Shown here piece by piece: positions 13,247 through 19,685 of a stretch of DNA of 21,200 nucleotides. Each line of letters starts with the position of its first letter. Position 1 is the stretch's first letter. The stretch lies in the IMG/VR virus record IMGVR_UViG_3300007229_000119, positions 1-21,200 of that record, one strand, 5' to 3'. Made by a program: the position numbers and the translations under genes. Origin of the DNA: a virus. The notes under the pieces were generated by a model. That model saw only the letters and a program-made list of their open reading frames with translations. It had not been told where the DNA came from and did not search any database.

Positions 13247-13410
13247 TGAAAGACATGCACACAGATATAGCAATAATTGGTGGCGGAATTACTGCTCCAC
13301 TTTGGGTTAATGCTTTAACAGGTTGGTTTGCACTTGGAACTGCTGCTGTTTCTTTTGTTGTAGTTTGTGCCAGAGCTTATTTTATGTATCGGAAGCACAA
13401 TGATAGCTGA
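13246..13410 (+). CDS. Small membrane protein, holin-like candidate, 54 aa
   Basis: ATG 13246 overlaps the preceding stop TAA (TAATG); the frame ends at TGA 13408-13410. The product starts with a short charged segment (MKDMHTDIA) and a hydrophobic stretch of weak strength (IIGGGITAPLWVNALTGWFA, residues 10-29). It continues with a stronger one (ALGTAAVSFVVVCARAYFMY, about 29-48), then a basic end (RKHNDS). This size, charge pattern and place at the head of a lysis block fit a small holin or holin accessory. The overlap with the next gene by 11 nt supports coupling. A family cannot be named, and a small antiholin or a tail-membrane anchor are alternatives. Confidence 0.6.
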   Translation: MKDMHTDIAIIGGGITAPLWVNALTGWFALGTAAVSFVVVCARAYFMYRKHNDS

Positions 13411-13870
13411 AACCCTTGCGGGTATTGCTCTGGTCAAGTCTGCGGTTGATGGCATTAAGTCTGCTATTGGCACAGCCAATGATATTGGGGAGATAGCTGG
13501 GCACATAGACAACCTTTTTCTTGGTGAGCAACAGGCACAAAAAGCTAGAAACAAAAAGTCTGGTGTAAATCAATTTAACGTCAACACTGTAGCTAGAGAA
13601 ACGATAGATGCAAAGCTAGCGGCAGAAAAACTTTATGAAGTATCTGTTATGGTTGACCAGCGTTTTGGTCATGGAACTTGGTCTGGCATTGTTACTGAAC
13701 GTGCTAGGCGTATACAGGAAGCCAAAGAAGAGGTGAAGCAAGCAAGGATAGAACAGAATCGCAAGAACCACGAAATGATGGAAGTTGCCAAGACCATTGG
13801 TATATCTCTTTTAGCTCTTATCTTTGTAGTTGCATGTATTACCTTGTCAATAATTTTTGCGAGTCCATAA
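13400..13870 (+). CDS. Tail-anchored coiled-coil membrane protein, 156 aa
   Basis: ATG 13400 lies inside the last codons of the preceding gene (11-nt overlap) and is preferred to an earlier in-frame TTG at 13367. Residues 1-45 are a weakly hydrophobic, small-residue helix (ETLAGIALVKSAVDGIKSAI). Residues about 60-130 are a charged helical region with ARRIQEAKEEVKQARIEQNR. A strong membrane segment (KTIGISLLALIFVVACITLS, then IIFASP) ends the protein. The topology is C-terminally anchored with a coiled coil in the cytoplasm. It is common from memory in marine phages between fibres and lysozyme, with unknown function. It might be a spanin-like or membrane-remodelling factor, though spanins are usually N-terminally anchored. 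Confidence 0.65.
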   Translation: MIAETLAGIALVKSAVDGIKSAIGTANDIGEIAGHIDNLFLGEQQAQKARNKKSGVNQFNVNTVARETIDAKLAAEKLYEVSVMVDQRFGHGTWSGIVTERARRIQEAKEEVKQARIEQNRKNHEMMEVAKTIGISLLALIFVVACITLSIIFASP

Positions 13871-14070
13871 TGTTTACCGCTGTTCTAATAATATGCGCAC
13901 CACTGCTTGGAGATGAGTGTATTGAAATAGTAGATGCCAAAGGACCATATGATAGACAGGCAGAGTGCATTGAGCGTGTGCTACAAATGTTTCAAGACAC
14001 ACAGCTTTTATTCCCTGCCCCATATAAGTCAGTTTCTTATAAATGCGAGAACAAATACAAGAGAGCTTAA
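13870..14070 (+). CDS. Small Cys-containing, exported-looking protein, 66 aa
   Basis: ATG 13870 overlaps the preceding TAA, and the stop overlaps the next ATG. It starts with a short hydrophobic N-terminus (MFTAVLIICAPLLG) that looks like a weak signal peptide or anchor, with no clear lipobox (Cys9 is preceded by LII). The rest holds DECIEIVDAKGPYDRQAECI and ends SYKCENKYKRA. Four Cys (9, 17, 33, 59), of which three lie after the hydrophobic part, could form disulphides in the periplasm. The 'CI.....GPY.....C..R' pattern is one I recall in marine phages. Its place between two membrane proteins and before holin and lysozyme suggests a periplasmic lysis accessory, spanin-like, but this is not established. 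Confidence 0.6.
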   Translation: MFTAVLIICAPLLGDECIEIVDAKGPYDRQAECIERVLQMFQDTQLLFPAPYKSVSYKCENKYKRA

Positions 14071-14411
14071 TGACGCAAAAAAAGTTACAAAAAGAGAGTT
14101 CTTATTCAAAGTTTGACACCAATGGCGATAATGTCCTTTGTGATGAAGAGCTCTCTATGGCGTTAGAGTTCAAAAGAAAAGAACTTGAAGATGCAGATGC
14201 TCGCCGTGACTCAATGCGCTATATGACTTGGTTTGCTTTGTTTGGAACTTTAAATTATCCAGCGGCTATTTTAATTACAGCTATGCTTGGATATGATAGT
14301 GCGGCAACTATAATAGGTAATATTGCACCTACTTATTTTGTAGCCAACTCTGCTCTTGTTGCTGCTTATTTTGGAGCTAACGCATACGTCGATAGAAAGT
14401 CAAAACAATGA
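14070..14411 (+). CDS. EF-hand-containing membrane protein of lysis block, 113 aa
   Basis: ATG 14070 overlaps the preceding TAA. Residues 16-27 read DTNGDNVLCDEE, matching the 12-residue EF-hand calcium loop with Asp16, Asn18, Asp20, Val22 (backbone position) and Glu27. A charged helix follows (ELSMALEFKRKELEDADARR). Two membrane segments come next at about 51-74 (YMTWFALFGTLNYPAAILIT) and about 77-103 (SAATIIGNIAPTYFVANSAL), then a basic end (VDRKSKQ). A single EF-hand joined to two membrane helices would let calcium bind at the membrane face. I recall similar proteins in marine phages. A holin, antiholin or sensor role is inferred from the neighbouring holin and lysozyme. Confidence 0.7.
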   Translation: MTQKKLQKESSYSKFDTNGDNVLCDEELSMALEFKRKELEDADARRDSMRYMTWFALFGTLNYPAAILITAMLGYDSAATIIGNIAPTYFVANSALVAAYFGANAYVDRKSKQ

Positions 14412-14785
14412 TACAAGCATTGATTGGTCCTATAGCATCATTAGCTGGCTCTTGGATGGAAAAGAAAGTAACAGAGCAAAAAGGCAAGTCTGCTGTTGCA
14501 ATGGCTAAAGCTGAGGCTGAAGCTGAAGTGATGAAAGTTGCCGCTACCCATGAGGCTGGGTGGGAAAAGATAATGGCTAATTCATCTGACAATAGTTGGA
14601 AGGATGAAGCATGGACTGTTTTGTTTATTGTTATTATAGCGATGTGTTTCATCCCACCTTTACAGCCTTATGTAGAGCGTGGGTTTGATGCGCTCAATCG
14701 AACTCCTGAGTGGTTTCAATGGGCAATGTATGCTAGCATCGGTGCTTCATTCGGGATAAGAGGTTTAAAAGGTATTAAGAAATGA
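14408..14785 (+). CDS. Holin, GTA-type three-TM-like family, 125 aa
   Basis: A holin opens the inner membrane so lysozyme reaches the cell wall. ATG 14408 overlaps the upstream stop (ATGA), and its own stop overlaps the lysozyme start in the same way. Residues 1-16 are a weakly hydrophobic helix (IQALIGPIASLAGSW). Residues 17-60 are charged and Ala/Glu-rich. S-W-K-D-E at 63-67 precedes the main membrane helix (TVLFIVIIAMCFIPPLQ, 70-86). A last segment PEWFQWAMYASIGASFGIRG at 100-119 completes it. The SW.DE...L...I...FIP......P.W.......GIRG order matches my memory of the gene-transfer-agent release holin family (GTA_holin_3TM). Direct coupling to lysozyme supports it. Confidence 0.7.
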   Translation: MIQALIGPIASLAGSWMEKKVTEQKGKSAVAMAKAEAEAEVMKVAATHEAGWEKIMANSSDNSWKDEAWTVLFIVIIAMCFIPPLQPYVERGFDALNRTPEWFQWAMYASIGASFGIRGLKGIKK

Positions 14786-15222
14786 ATATTGATAAGTTGA
14801 GGGAAGAAATTGAAGTTGATGAGGGATGCAAGTATGAAATCTATCTTGATCACCTCGGCTTGCCTACCTTTGGCATTGGGCATCTTGTTTTGGATATTGA
14901 TCCTGAGTATGGAGAAGAGGTCGGAACACCTGTATCAGAGGATAGGGTGTCAGCTTGTTTTGATAGAGACGTACACACAGTGCTTTCCGAATGTGAAAGG
15001 TTGTACGAAGACTTTTCCAGCCTCCCTGAAGATGTGCAAAGAATTATTGCAAACATGATGTTTAACATGGGATATCCTAGGTTAAGCAAATTTAAAGGAA
15101 TGAAGGCTGGTGTTGATGCTCGTGATTGGAACCAAGCTGCAGATGAAATGGTTGACTCTGTTTGGTATCGTCAGGTAACTAATAGAGCAGACAGATTAGT
15201 TGAAAGAATGAGGAGGATTTAA
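14782..15222 (+). CDS. T4-type lysozyme (endolysin), glycoside hydrolase 24, 146 aa
   Basis: Cleaves the peptidoglycan glycan bond. The family's catalytic triad is plain: Glu14 in DEGCK, Asp23 in IYLDHLG and Thr29 in LPTFGIGH, at the same spacing as T4 lysozyme Glu11, Asp20 and Thr26. IIANMMFNMGYPRLSKFKGM at about 90-109 matches the helix 'INMVFQMG...F' of T4, and SVWYRQVTNRADRLVERMR matches 'SRWYNQTPNRAKRVI'. The length is 146 compared with 164 in T4. There is no signal peptide, so it depends on the holin encoded just upstream (ATGA overlap). AGGAGG in its last codons (15211-15216) is the ribosome-binding site of the next gene. Confidence 0.9.
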   Translation: MNIDKLREEIEVDEGCKYEIYLDHLGLPTFGIGHLVLDIDPEYGEEVGTPVSEDRVSACFDRDVHTVLSECERLYEDFSSLPEDVQRIIANMMFNMGYPRLSKFKGMKAGVDARDWNQAADEMVDSVWYRQVTNRADRLVERMRRI

Positions 15223-17135
15223 TGTCACTAAAACTTCTTAAATTCAAGTCAGGAATAGTCAAAGACATAACTGAATATGCAGCATCTAAAAATGGTCCAT
15301 TTTTCACAGATGGCAACTTAGTAAGATTCACAAATGGCTATGCTGAAAAAATAGGTGGCTGGGTTAAAGAATTATATTATGGCCTAGATGCAGCAGGGAA
15401 CCCAGATACAGATACAGCTGTTAAAATTCAAGGAACTCCCAAAGCTGTTTTAAGTTGGAGAGCTAACACTGATGGTTCAGACAGGATTGCACTAGGAACT
15501 TCAAGTCACCTTTACGTTTTTAAACAAAATGTTGCCTACGATGTAACACCTTTAAGAAAAACAACCTCAAACCTTACCAATCCTTTGGCTACAACAGACG
15601 GAAGCACAACTATAACATGCACAGATAACAGCCATGGTGCCCATCTTGGTGATTATGTTTTAATAGAATCTGCTGCGGCAACAGGTGGCATAGCAGCAAA
15701 TACACTAAACAGAAAAGAAGGCTATGAAATATCTGCAGTCACAACAAATACATTTACAATAACTGTCCCTGATGCCGCTACTAGCACTGTTGGTTCTGGA
15801 GGTGGGACAACAATTGATTTTTTGTACCTTATAGGCAACGTTGCAGGTTTGGGAGTTGCTAGCTCAATTCCTGGACTTGGCTGGGGAGCAGGAACTTGGG
15901 GTGAATCAACTTGGGGAACAGCCAGAGACTCTTCAACAATTGGAATTGGGCCATCTTTAGATTCATCTCAGTGGAATCTTAATTTGTGGGGTGAAGATTT
16001 ATTAGTCAACATCCGTAATGGTGCTGTATATTATTGGGAGCTTTCTGATGGTGAAACATCAAGAGCTGTTTTGGCATCAACTGAATCAGGCGCATCAAAC
16101 ATACCAACTGCTACAAGAGTCACCAACATATCTTTCCCAGACAGGCATTTTATAATCGGTGGTGCTAATCCACTTGGTAGCTCAGTCATGGATCCTATGC
16201 TTATAAGATTCTCAGATCAAGAAGACTTTGTTAACTTTACTCCAACATCAACTAACACAGCAGGTGATCAAAGGCTTGAGGTTGGAACAAAGATAATACA
16301 AATTTTGCCAACAAAAGATGAGACATTCATTCAAACAGATGAAGCAGCATATGCAATGACATTTGTTGGCCCACCTTTTACATTCTCATTTAGGTTGTTG
16401 GCTGTTAATTGTGGTGCTGTCGCAATTAATGGTTCAGCAAATGTTGATGGAAGTATATATTGGATTGGCAAAAGTAACTTTTTTGCTTATAATGGTTCTG
16501 TTGCAGAGTTGCCTTGCTCAGTTCAATATTATGTATTTGACAGATTGCAACAAGAGTTTATAGATAAAACGTACGCAGGTCACAACAAAAAATTTAATGA
16601 AGTAACTTGGTTTTACGTCAGCACAGACAATCCCGCTGGAACTAACAGTCCAGAGCCAGACAGCTATGTAACATTTAATTACGCAGATGGCTCTTGGACA
16701 ATAGGTTCCCTCGATAGAAATGTTTGGAATGATTCAATGGGAAGCAGACTTGTTCCTTTTGCTTTTGACTCAACAGGAGAACTTTACAATCACGAAACGG
16801 GAACTTCTGATGATGGATCAGCGATGTCTTGTTTTATAGAAACGAGTGATTTGGAAATGTCTGAATCAGGCAACAGACTATTCTTAATTGATAAAGTTGT
16901 CCCAGATGCAAAGATGGGAGCTGACACAAGTCTTTTTGTTGAGCTTAAAACTCGAAAATATCCTCAAGGATCAGAAACAACCAAGGGTCCATTTACTATT
17001 ACTCAAAATACAGCTAAGGTATCAACAAGAGCAAAAGGTCGTCAAGTCTCAGTTAAGTTCTCAAGCACAGGTCAAACCGATGATTGGCAACTTGGTGACT
17101 TCAGGATAAATACAATAGAAGACGGAACAAGATGA
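15222..17135 (+). CDS. Tail/DNA-stabilisation protein, P22 gp10-like candidate, 637 aa
   Basis: ATG 15222 overlaps the lysozyme stop, with AGGAGG at 15211-15216. The N-terminus reads LLKFKSGIVKDITEYAASKN, then FFTDGNLVRFTNGYAEKIGG and W. This opening ('GI..D.T.Y......F.DGN..RF..G..EKIGGW') is what I recall from marine short-tailed phage tail proteins of the P22 gp10/packaged-DNA-stabilisation type. The middle has a GWGAGTWGESTWG repeat (about 222-234) shared in style with the gene at 8590. From about 240 on, bladed beta segments repeat (ISFPDRHFIIGG, IQTDEAAYAMTF, IYWIGKSNFFAY, EVTWFYVS), suggesting a beta-propeller. It would bind below the adaptors as a tail hub. The length is greater than P22 gp10 (472 aa). 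Confidence 0.55.
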   Translation: MSLKLLKFKSGIVKDITEYAASKNGPFFTDGNLVRFTNGYAEKIGGWVKELYYGLDAAGNPDTDTAVKIQGTPKAVLSWRANTDGSDRIALGTSSHLYVFKQNVAYDVTPLRKTTSNLTNPLATTDGSTTITCTDNSHGAHLGDYVLIESAAATGGIAANTLNRKEGYEISAVTTNTFTITVPDAATSTVGSGGGTTIDFLYLIGNVAGLGVASSIPGLGWGAGTWGESTWGTARDSSTIGIGPSLDSSQWNLNLWGEDLLVNIRNGAVYYWELSDGETSRAVLASTESGASNIPTATRVTNISFPDRHFIIGGANPLGSSVMDPMLIRFSDQEDFVNFTPTSTNTAGDQRLEVGTKIIQILPTKDETFIQTDEAAYAMTFVGPPFTFSFRLLAVNCGAVAINGSANVDGSIYWIGKSNFFAYNGSVAELPCSVQYYVFDRLQQEFIDKTYAGHNKKFNEVTWFYVSTDNPAGTNSPEPDSYVTFNYADGSWTIGSLDRNVWNDSMGSRLVPFAFDSTGELYNHETGTSDDGSAMSCFIETSDLEMSESGNRLFLIDKVVPDAKMGADTSLFVELKTRKYPQGSETTKGPFTITQNTAKVSTRAKGRQVSVKFSSTGQTDDWQLGDFRINTIEDGTR

Positions 17136-17338
17136 TAAGATTGCCACAAGCACCAAGGAACATAGGAGCACCAGCACCAGTTGTTGACTTTTATAATAAG
17201 ATGAATGAGATGATAACATTCGGACAGAACCTTGTAAAAAGTTTAGAAAATCAGCAGACTCAATCTGACTTTTCTAAAAATGCTGCTTTAAATCAGTCTG
17301 AAGATTCATCAGAAGCAAAAGGTTGGTTTATTGGCTAA
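17132..17338 (+). CDS. Small hypothetical protein, 68 aa
   Basis: ATG 17132 overlaps the upstream stop (ATGA). The N-terminus is Pro-rich (IRLPQAPRNIGAPAPVVDFY). A short helix follows (NKMNEMITFGQNLVKSLENQ), then a polar disordered part (SDFSKNAALNQSEDSSEAKG) and WFIG. No membrane segment or known motif. The single helix might be a coiled coil in a tail complex. It lies between two tail or virion genes and overlaps the next start by 8 nt. Function unknown. Confidence 0.6.
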   Translation: MIRLPQAPRNIGAPAPVVDFYNKMNEMITFGQNLVKSLENQQTQSDFSKNAALNQSEDSSEAKGWFIG

Positions 17339-17654
17339 TAATTATAAAAATTCAAAAGTTGATTTAACAACAACAGACGTAACAGTTCTTTATACTGCGC
17401 CAGCAGCAACATCAGCAATTATTAAATCAATACTTGTTTCGGAAGACAGTGGCAATGCAGATACGATAACATTAACTTTGACTGACACTGCTCCTGCAGT
17501 TTTCAGCCTTTTTAAAGTAAAAGCAGTTGGCGCGAATGAAACTGTTGAATTATTAACTCAACCTCTGGTCGTTATGGAATCAGAGATATTAAAAGTGACA
17601 GCGGCAACAGCCAACAGGCTTCACGTCACAACAAGCTATTTGGAGGTAAGCTAA
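17331..17654 (+). CDS. Small beta-rich virion protein with TTG start, 107 aa
   Basis: No ATG precedes the conserved-looking start MANNYKNSKVDLTTTDVTVL; the frame opens at TTG 17331, overlapping the previous stop by 8 nt, with AAAAGG 6 nt or so upstream. The product is all beta in pattern: LYTAPAATSAIIKSILVSED, then DTITLTLTDTAPAVFSLFKV and AATANRLHVTTSYLEVS. This 'TLYTAP..T.AIIKSILVSED' sequence is recalled from marine phage virion genes. It might be a tail or head decoration protein. GGAGGTAAG near its end is the ribosome-binding site of the next gene. No enzymatic motif. Confidence 0.7.
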   Translation: MANNYKNSKVDLTTTDVTVLYTAPAATSAIIKSILVSEDSGNADTITLTLTDTAPAVFSLFKVKAVGANETVELLTQPLVVMESEILKVTAATANRLHVTTSYLEVS

Positions 17655-18961
17655 TGGCTGAGCAACTAGGTGGACTTACTGGGTTTCTTAATGAGGAAGA
17701 GGGGAAAGATTTTACATACAACCTTTTCCAGTCTGAAGCTCAGGATCCAGACGTAGGTTATAATCTTCAGGCTCTTTATGGAACAAAAGCTATGCCTGTT
17801 TTTGAATGGGTAAAGACAATACAAACTGGGGAAAGAACTTACAATCCTCAAGACGATTTTGATAATTCAATGCTTGCTCAGCTAAATCAACTTCAAAGTG
17901 GATCACAAGATGGAAAAATTCCAGGAGTCCCGACAACAGCTGAAATTGTTGCTGGTGTCGCCGCTCCTGTTGTTCAGGCTGTAGGCCAAAATGTCATTAA
18001 GGGTGTAGGTGATGCATATCTTGGTGGTGGTGTTGATGCAGCTCTTGAAGGTGCTGCTAATACTTTCAGCCTCAGTGCACTGCCGGAAAGCCAAGTCACA
18101 AAGCTGGCATCAAATTCATCAAAACTTCTTGAATCAGGAGCACTGAAGTCAGGCAAATTGTTTGCTCCTGAGTTAGCAGGAGGAAGAACACTTGCTGAAT
18201 CAACAGGGAACTTAGATGCTTGGACTGCACTTAATGATGCTGGTGCTCTTTCGAAAACAGGGATATATGACTCAAACACCTTAACTGCTTCAGGATTTAC
18301 AGGATCAACAATTGATTCAACTCAAGCAGTATCAGCTGGAAAAAATGCAGCTGCTTCTTCAGCAATAGCTACGGCTGTTGAGCCGACTACATATTTCGGA
18401 GGCGTTCAACAAAGGCTAGGGATGGAAGGCTTAAAGTCTGCTGGGATGAATGGCCTTGTTAGTTTTGGGATAAACTTAGCGTCTGGGATGAAACCCAAAG
18501 AGGCTGTAAAGTCTGCAGGAGCTTCAGCTATCGGTGCTTACATCGGTCAGGCACTTATACCCATCCCAGTTATAGGTGGTGTTATAGGAAGTGCTGTAGG
18601 GAGCATAATTGGTGGTCGTGTAATATGCAACGAGCTTCAGCGTCAAGGCGTTATGACCCGCAAGCAGGTGGTTCTTGATTATAGGTTCACCAGAGACCAC
18701 TTAACACCTCAGCACGTTAATGGATACCACATTTGGGCAGTCTGGATGGTACGTCAAATGCGCAAAGGAAACTTTGTTAATTTTTGGAAACATGTTGCTG
18801 GTCACCGCGCTAATGAGATTGCCTATATTTATGGTGAGCGAGACAACCCAGATTATCTGGGGAAGGTTTACAGAAAGATTCTTGAACCAACATGTTGGTT
18901 AATTGGTCGCTTCTGTAAAAAAACAAACTGGTCAATTTTATATAAACCGAAGGAGATTTAA
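17654..18961 (+). CDS. Putative internal virion/ejection protein, 435 aa
   Basis: ATG 17654 follows GGAGGTAAG and overlaps the upstream stop. Residues 1-90 are acidic with LTGFLNEEEGKDFTYNLFQS. Residues about 90-290 are Ala/Ser/Gly-rich, with VAAPVVQAVGQNVIKGVGDA. A glycine-zipper hydrophobic stretch lies at about 295-323 (AIGAYIGQALIPIPVIGGVI, then GSAVGSIIGG). The C-terminal part is compact and rich in aromatic and basic residues (VICNELQRQG, NGYHIWAVWMVRQMRKG, FWKHVAGHRANEIAYIYGE, CWLIGRFCKK). I recall the 'CNELxRQG...GYH.WA...V' module in marine phages. The glycine-zipper membrane-like stretch plus conserved C-terminus suits a protein released from the capsid and inserted in the host envelope during DNA entry (inference). 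Confidence 0.55.
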   Translation: MAEQLGGLTGFLNEEEGKDFTYNLFQSEAQDPDVGYNLQALYGTKAMPVFEWVKTIQTGERTYNPQDDFDNSMLAQLNQLQSGSQDGKIPGVPTTAEIVAGVAAPVVQAVGQNVIKGVGDAYLGGGVDAALEGAANTFSLSALPESQVTKLASNSSKLLESGALKSGKLFAPELAGGRTLAESTGNLDAWTALNDAGALSKTGIYDSNTLTASGFTGSTIDSTQAVSAGKNAAASSAIATAVEPTTYFGGVQQRLGMEGLKSAGMNGLVSFGINLASGMKPKEAVKSAGASAIGAYIGQALIPIPVIGGVIGSAVGSIIGGRVICNELQRQGVMTRKQVVLDYRFTRDHLTPQHVNGYHIWAVWMVRQMRKGNFVNFWKHVAGHRANEIAYIYGERDNPDYLGKVYRKILEPTCWLIGRFCKKTNWSILYKPKEI

Positions 18962-19258
18962 ATGGCTGAAGAAATGAACATGGAAGGTGCCAACATGGAT
19001 CCGTTGTCAGCAATGGACCCAGAAGCTCGTCAGATGATGATGCAGGCTGATGAAGATATTGCTGCAGTTCTTCTGGCTCGTCTTGCTAATATGTCACCAG
19101 AAGAACTTCAAAGTCTTGATTCAGCAATAACACCAGCTGTTGCGTCTGTTCTTATGAAGTTGCTCCCAGAGCTAGGTCAAATTATTGACGCTGTAAACTC
19201 TGAAGGTGAAATGCCAGAGCAAGGTGAAATGCAGATGGGTGCATTAAGTGGAATGTAG
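18962..19258 (+). CDS. Acidic Met-rich small protein, 98 aa
   Basis: ATG 18962 follows AAGGAGATTTAA, a strong ribosome-binding site at 18950-18955 in the previous gene's end. The protein is acidic and Met-rich (MAEEMNMEGANMDPLSAMDP and a last EMPEQGEMQMGALSGM), with a helical middle (DEDIAAVLLARLANMSPEEL, then LMKLLPELGQIIDAVN). No Cys, no membrane helix. It looks like a small chaperone or scaffold-like partner for the internal virion proteins on either side, as such acidic helical proteins often are, but this is inferred from composition. The next gene starts inside its last codons. Confidence 0.6.
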   Translation: MAEEMNMEGANMDPLSAMDPEARQMMMQADEDIAAVLLARLANMSPEELQSLDSAITPAVASVLMKLLPELGQIIDAVNSEGEMPEQGEMQMGALSGM

Positions 19259-19685
19259 GAGGGCTAATTTATTTGATGTTTCAGCAATAACAGCTATGCT
19301 AATTGAAATGCATAATGATGCTGAAATTAAATTAACAAGTGTCAATACTGAAAAACTTGTTAATAAAATAAATGAAGCTCTCCATCAAGGAGTTATTTTG
19401 ATAGCGCAAAAAGATGACAAGGTAGTAGGATCAATAGGAGGGATGATTGTTTCAGACTGGTGGTCTGATGAAAAACATCTTTCAGACCTTTGGTTCTATG
19501 TCTCTCCTTCTTGCAGAAAGTCCAAAGCTGCAGTGCTTTTATCAAAAGGGTTTATTAAAATAGCAAAAGAAGCTAAACTACCAGTAAGACTAGGCCACGT
19601 CTTTTCAGGAGATGTAGATCGCAAAGATAAATTTTTTGAGCGTCTGGGCATGAACAAAGCTGGTTCTTTGTATGTGGAGAATTAA
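19248..19685 (+). CDS. GNAT-family N-acetyltransferase, 145 aa
   Basis: GNAT enzymes move acetyl from acetyl-CoA to an amine. The product starts at GTG 19248 (overlap of 11 nt) and keeps the GNAT order. It has the opening CRRANLFDVSAITAMLIEMH (3-22), a core strand GVILIAQKDDKVVGSIGGMI (48-67), then LWFYVSPSCRKSKAAVLLSK (81-100) for the acetyl-CoA loop and its helix, and KFFERLGMNKAGSLYV (128-143) at the end. In the loop the usual Gly is replaced (R90-K-S-K93-A). AGGAGG at 19257 lies in the coding sequence (Arg-Arg) and is not a start signal. The substrate is unknown. Its place among virion genes suggests it modifies a virion or host component; similar genes occur in marine phages from memory. 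Confidence 0.75.
   Translation: MECRRANLFDVSAITAMLIEMHNDAEIKLTSVNTEKLVNKINEALHQGVILIAQKDDKVVGSIGGMIVSDWWSDEKHLSDLWFYVSPSCRKSKAAVLLSKGFIKIAKEAKLPVRLGHVFSGDVDRKDKFFERLGMNKAGSLYVEN

Noticed and set aside
19257-19263. AGGAGGG as a ribosome-binding site for the GNAT gene
   Set aside because: No in-frame ATG, GTG or TTG follows at usable distance; the ATG at 19276 opens only a 4-codon frame. The GTG at 19248 gives the family's expected N-terminus, so AGGAGG is coding (Arg-Arg).
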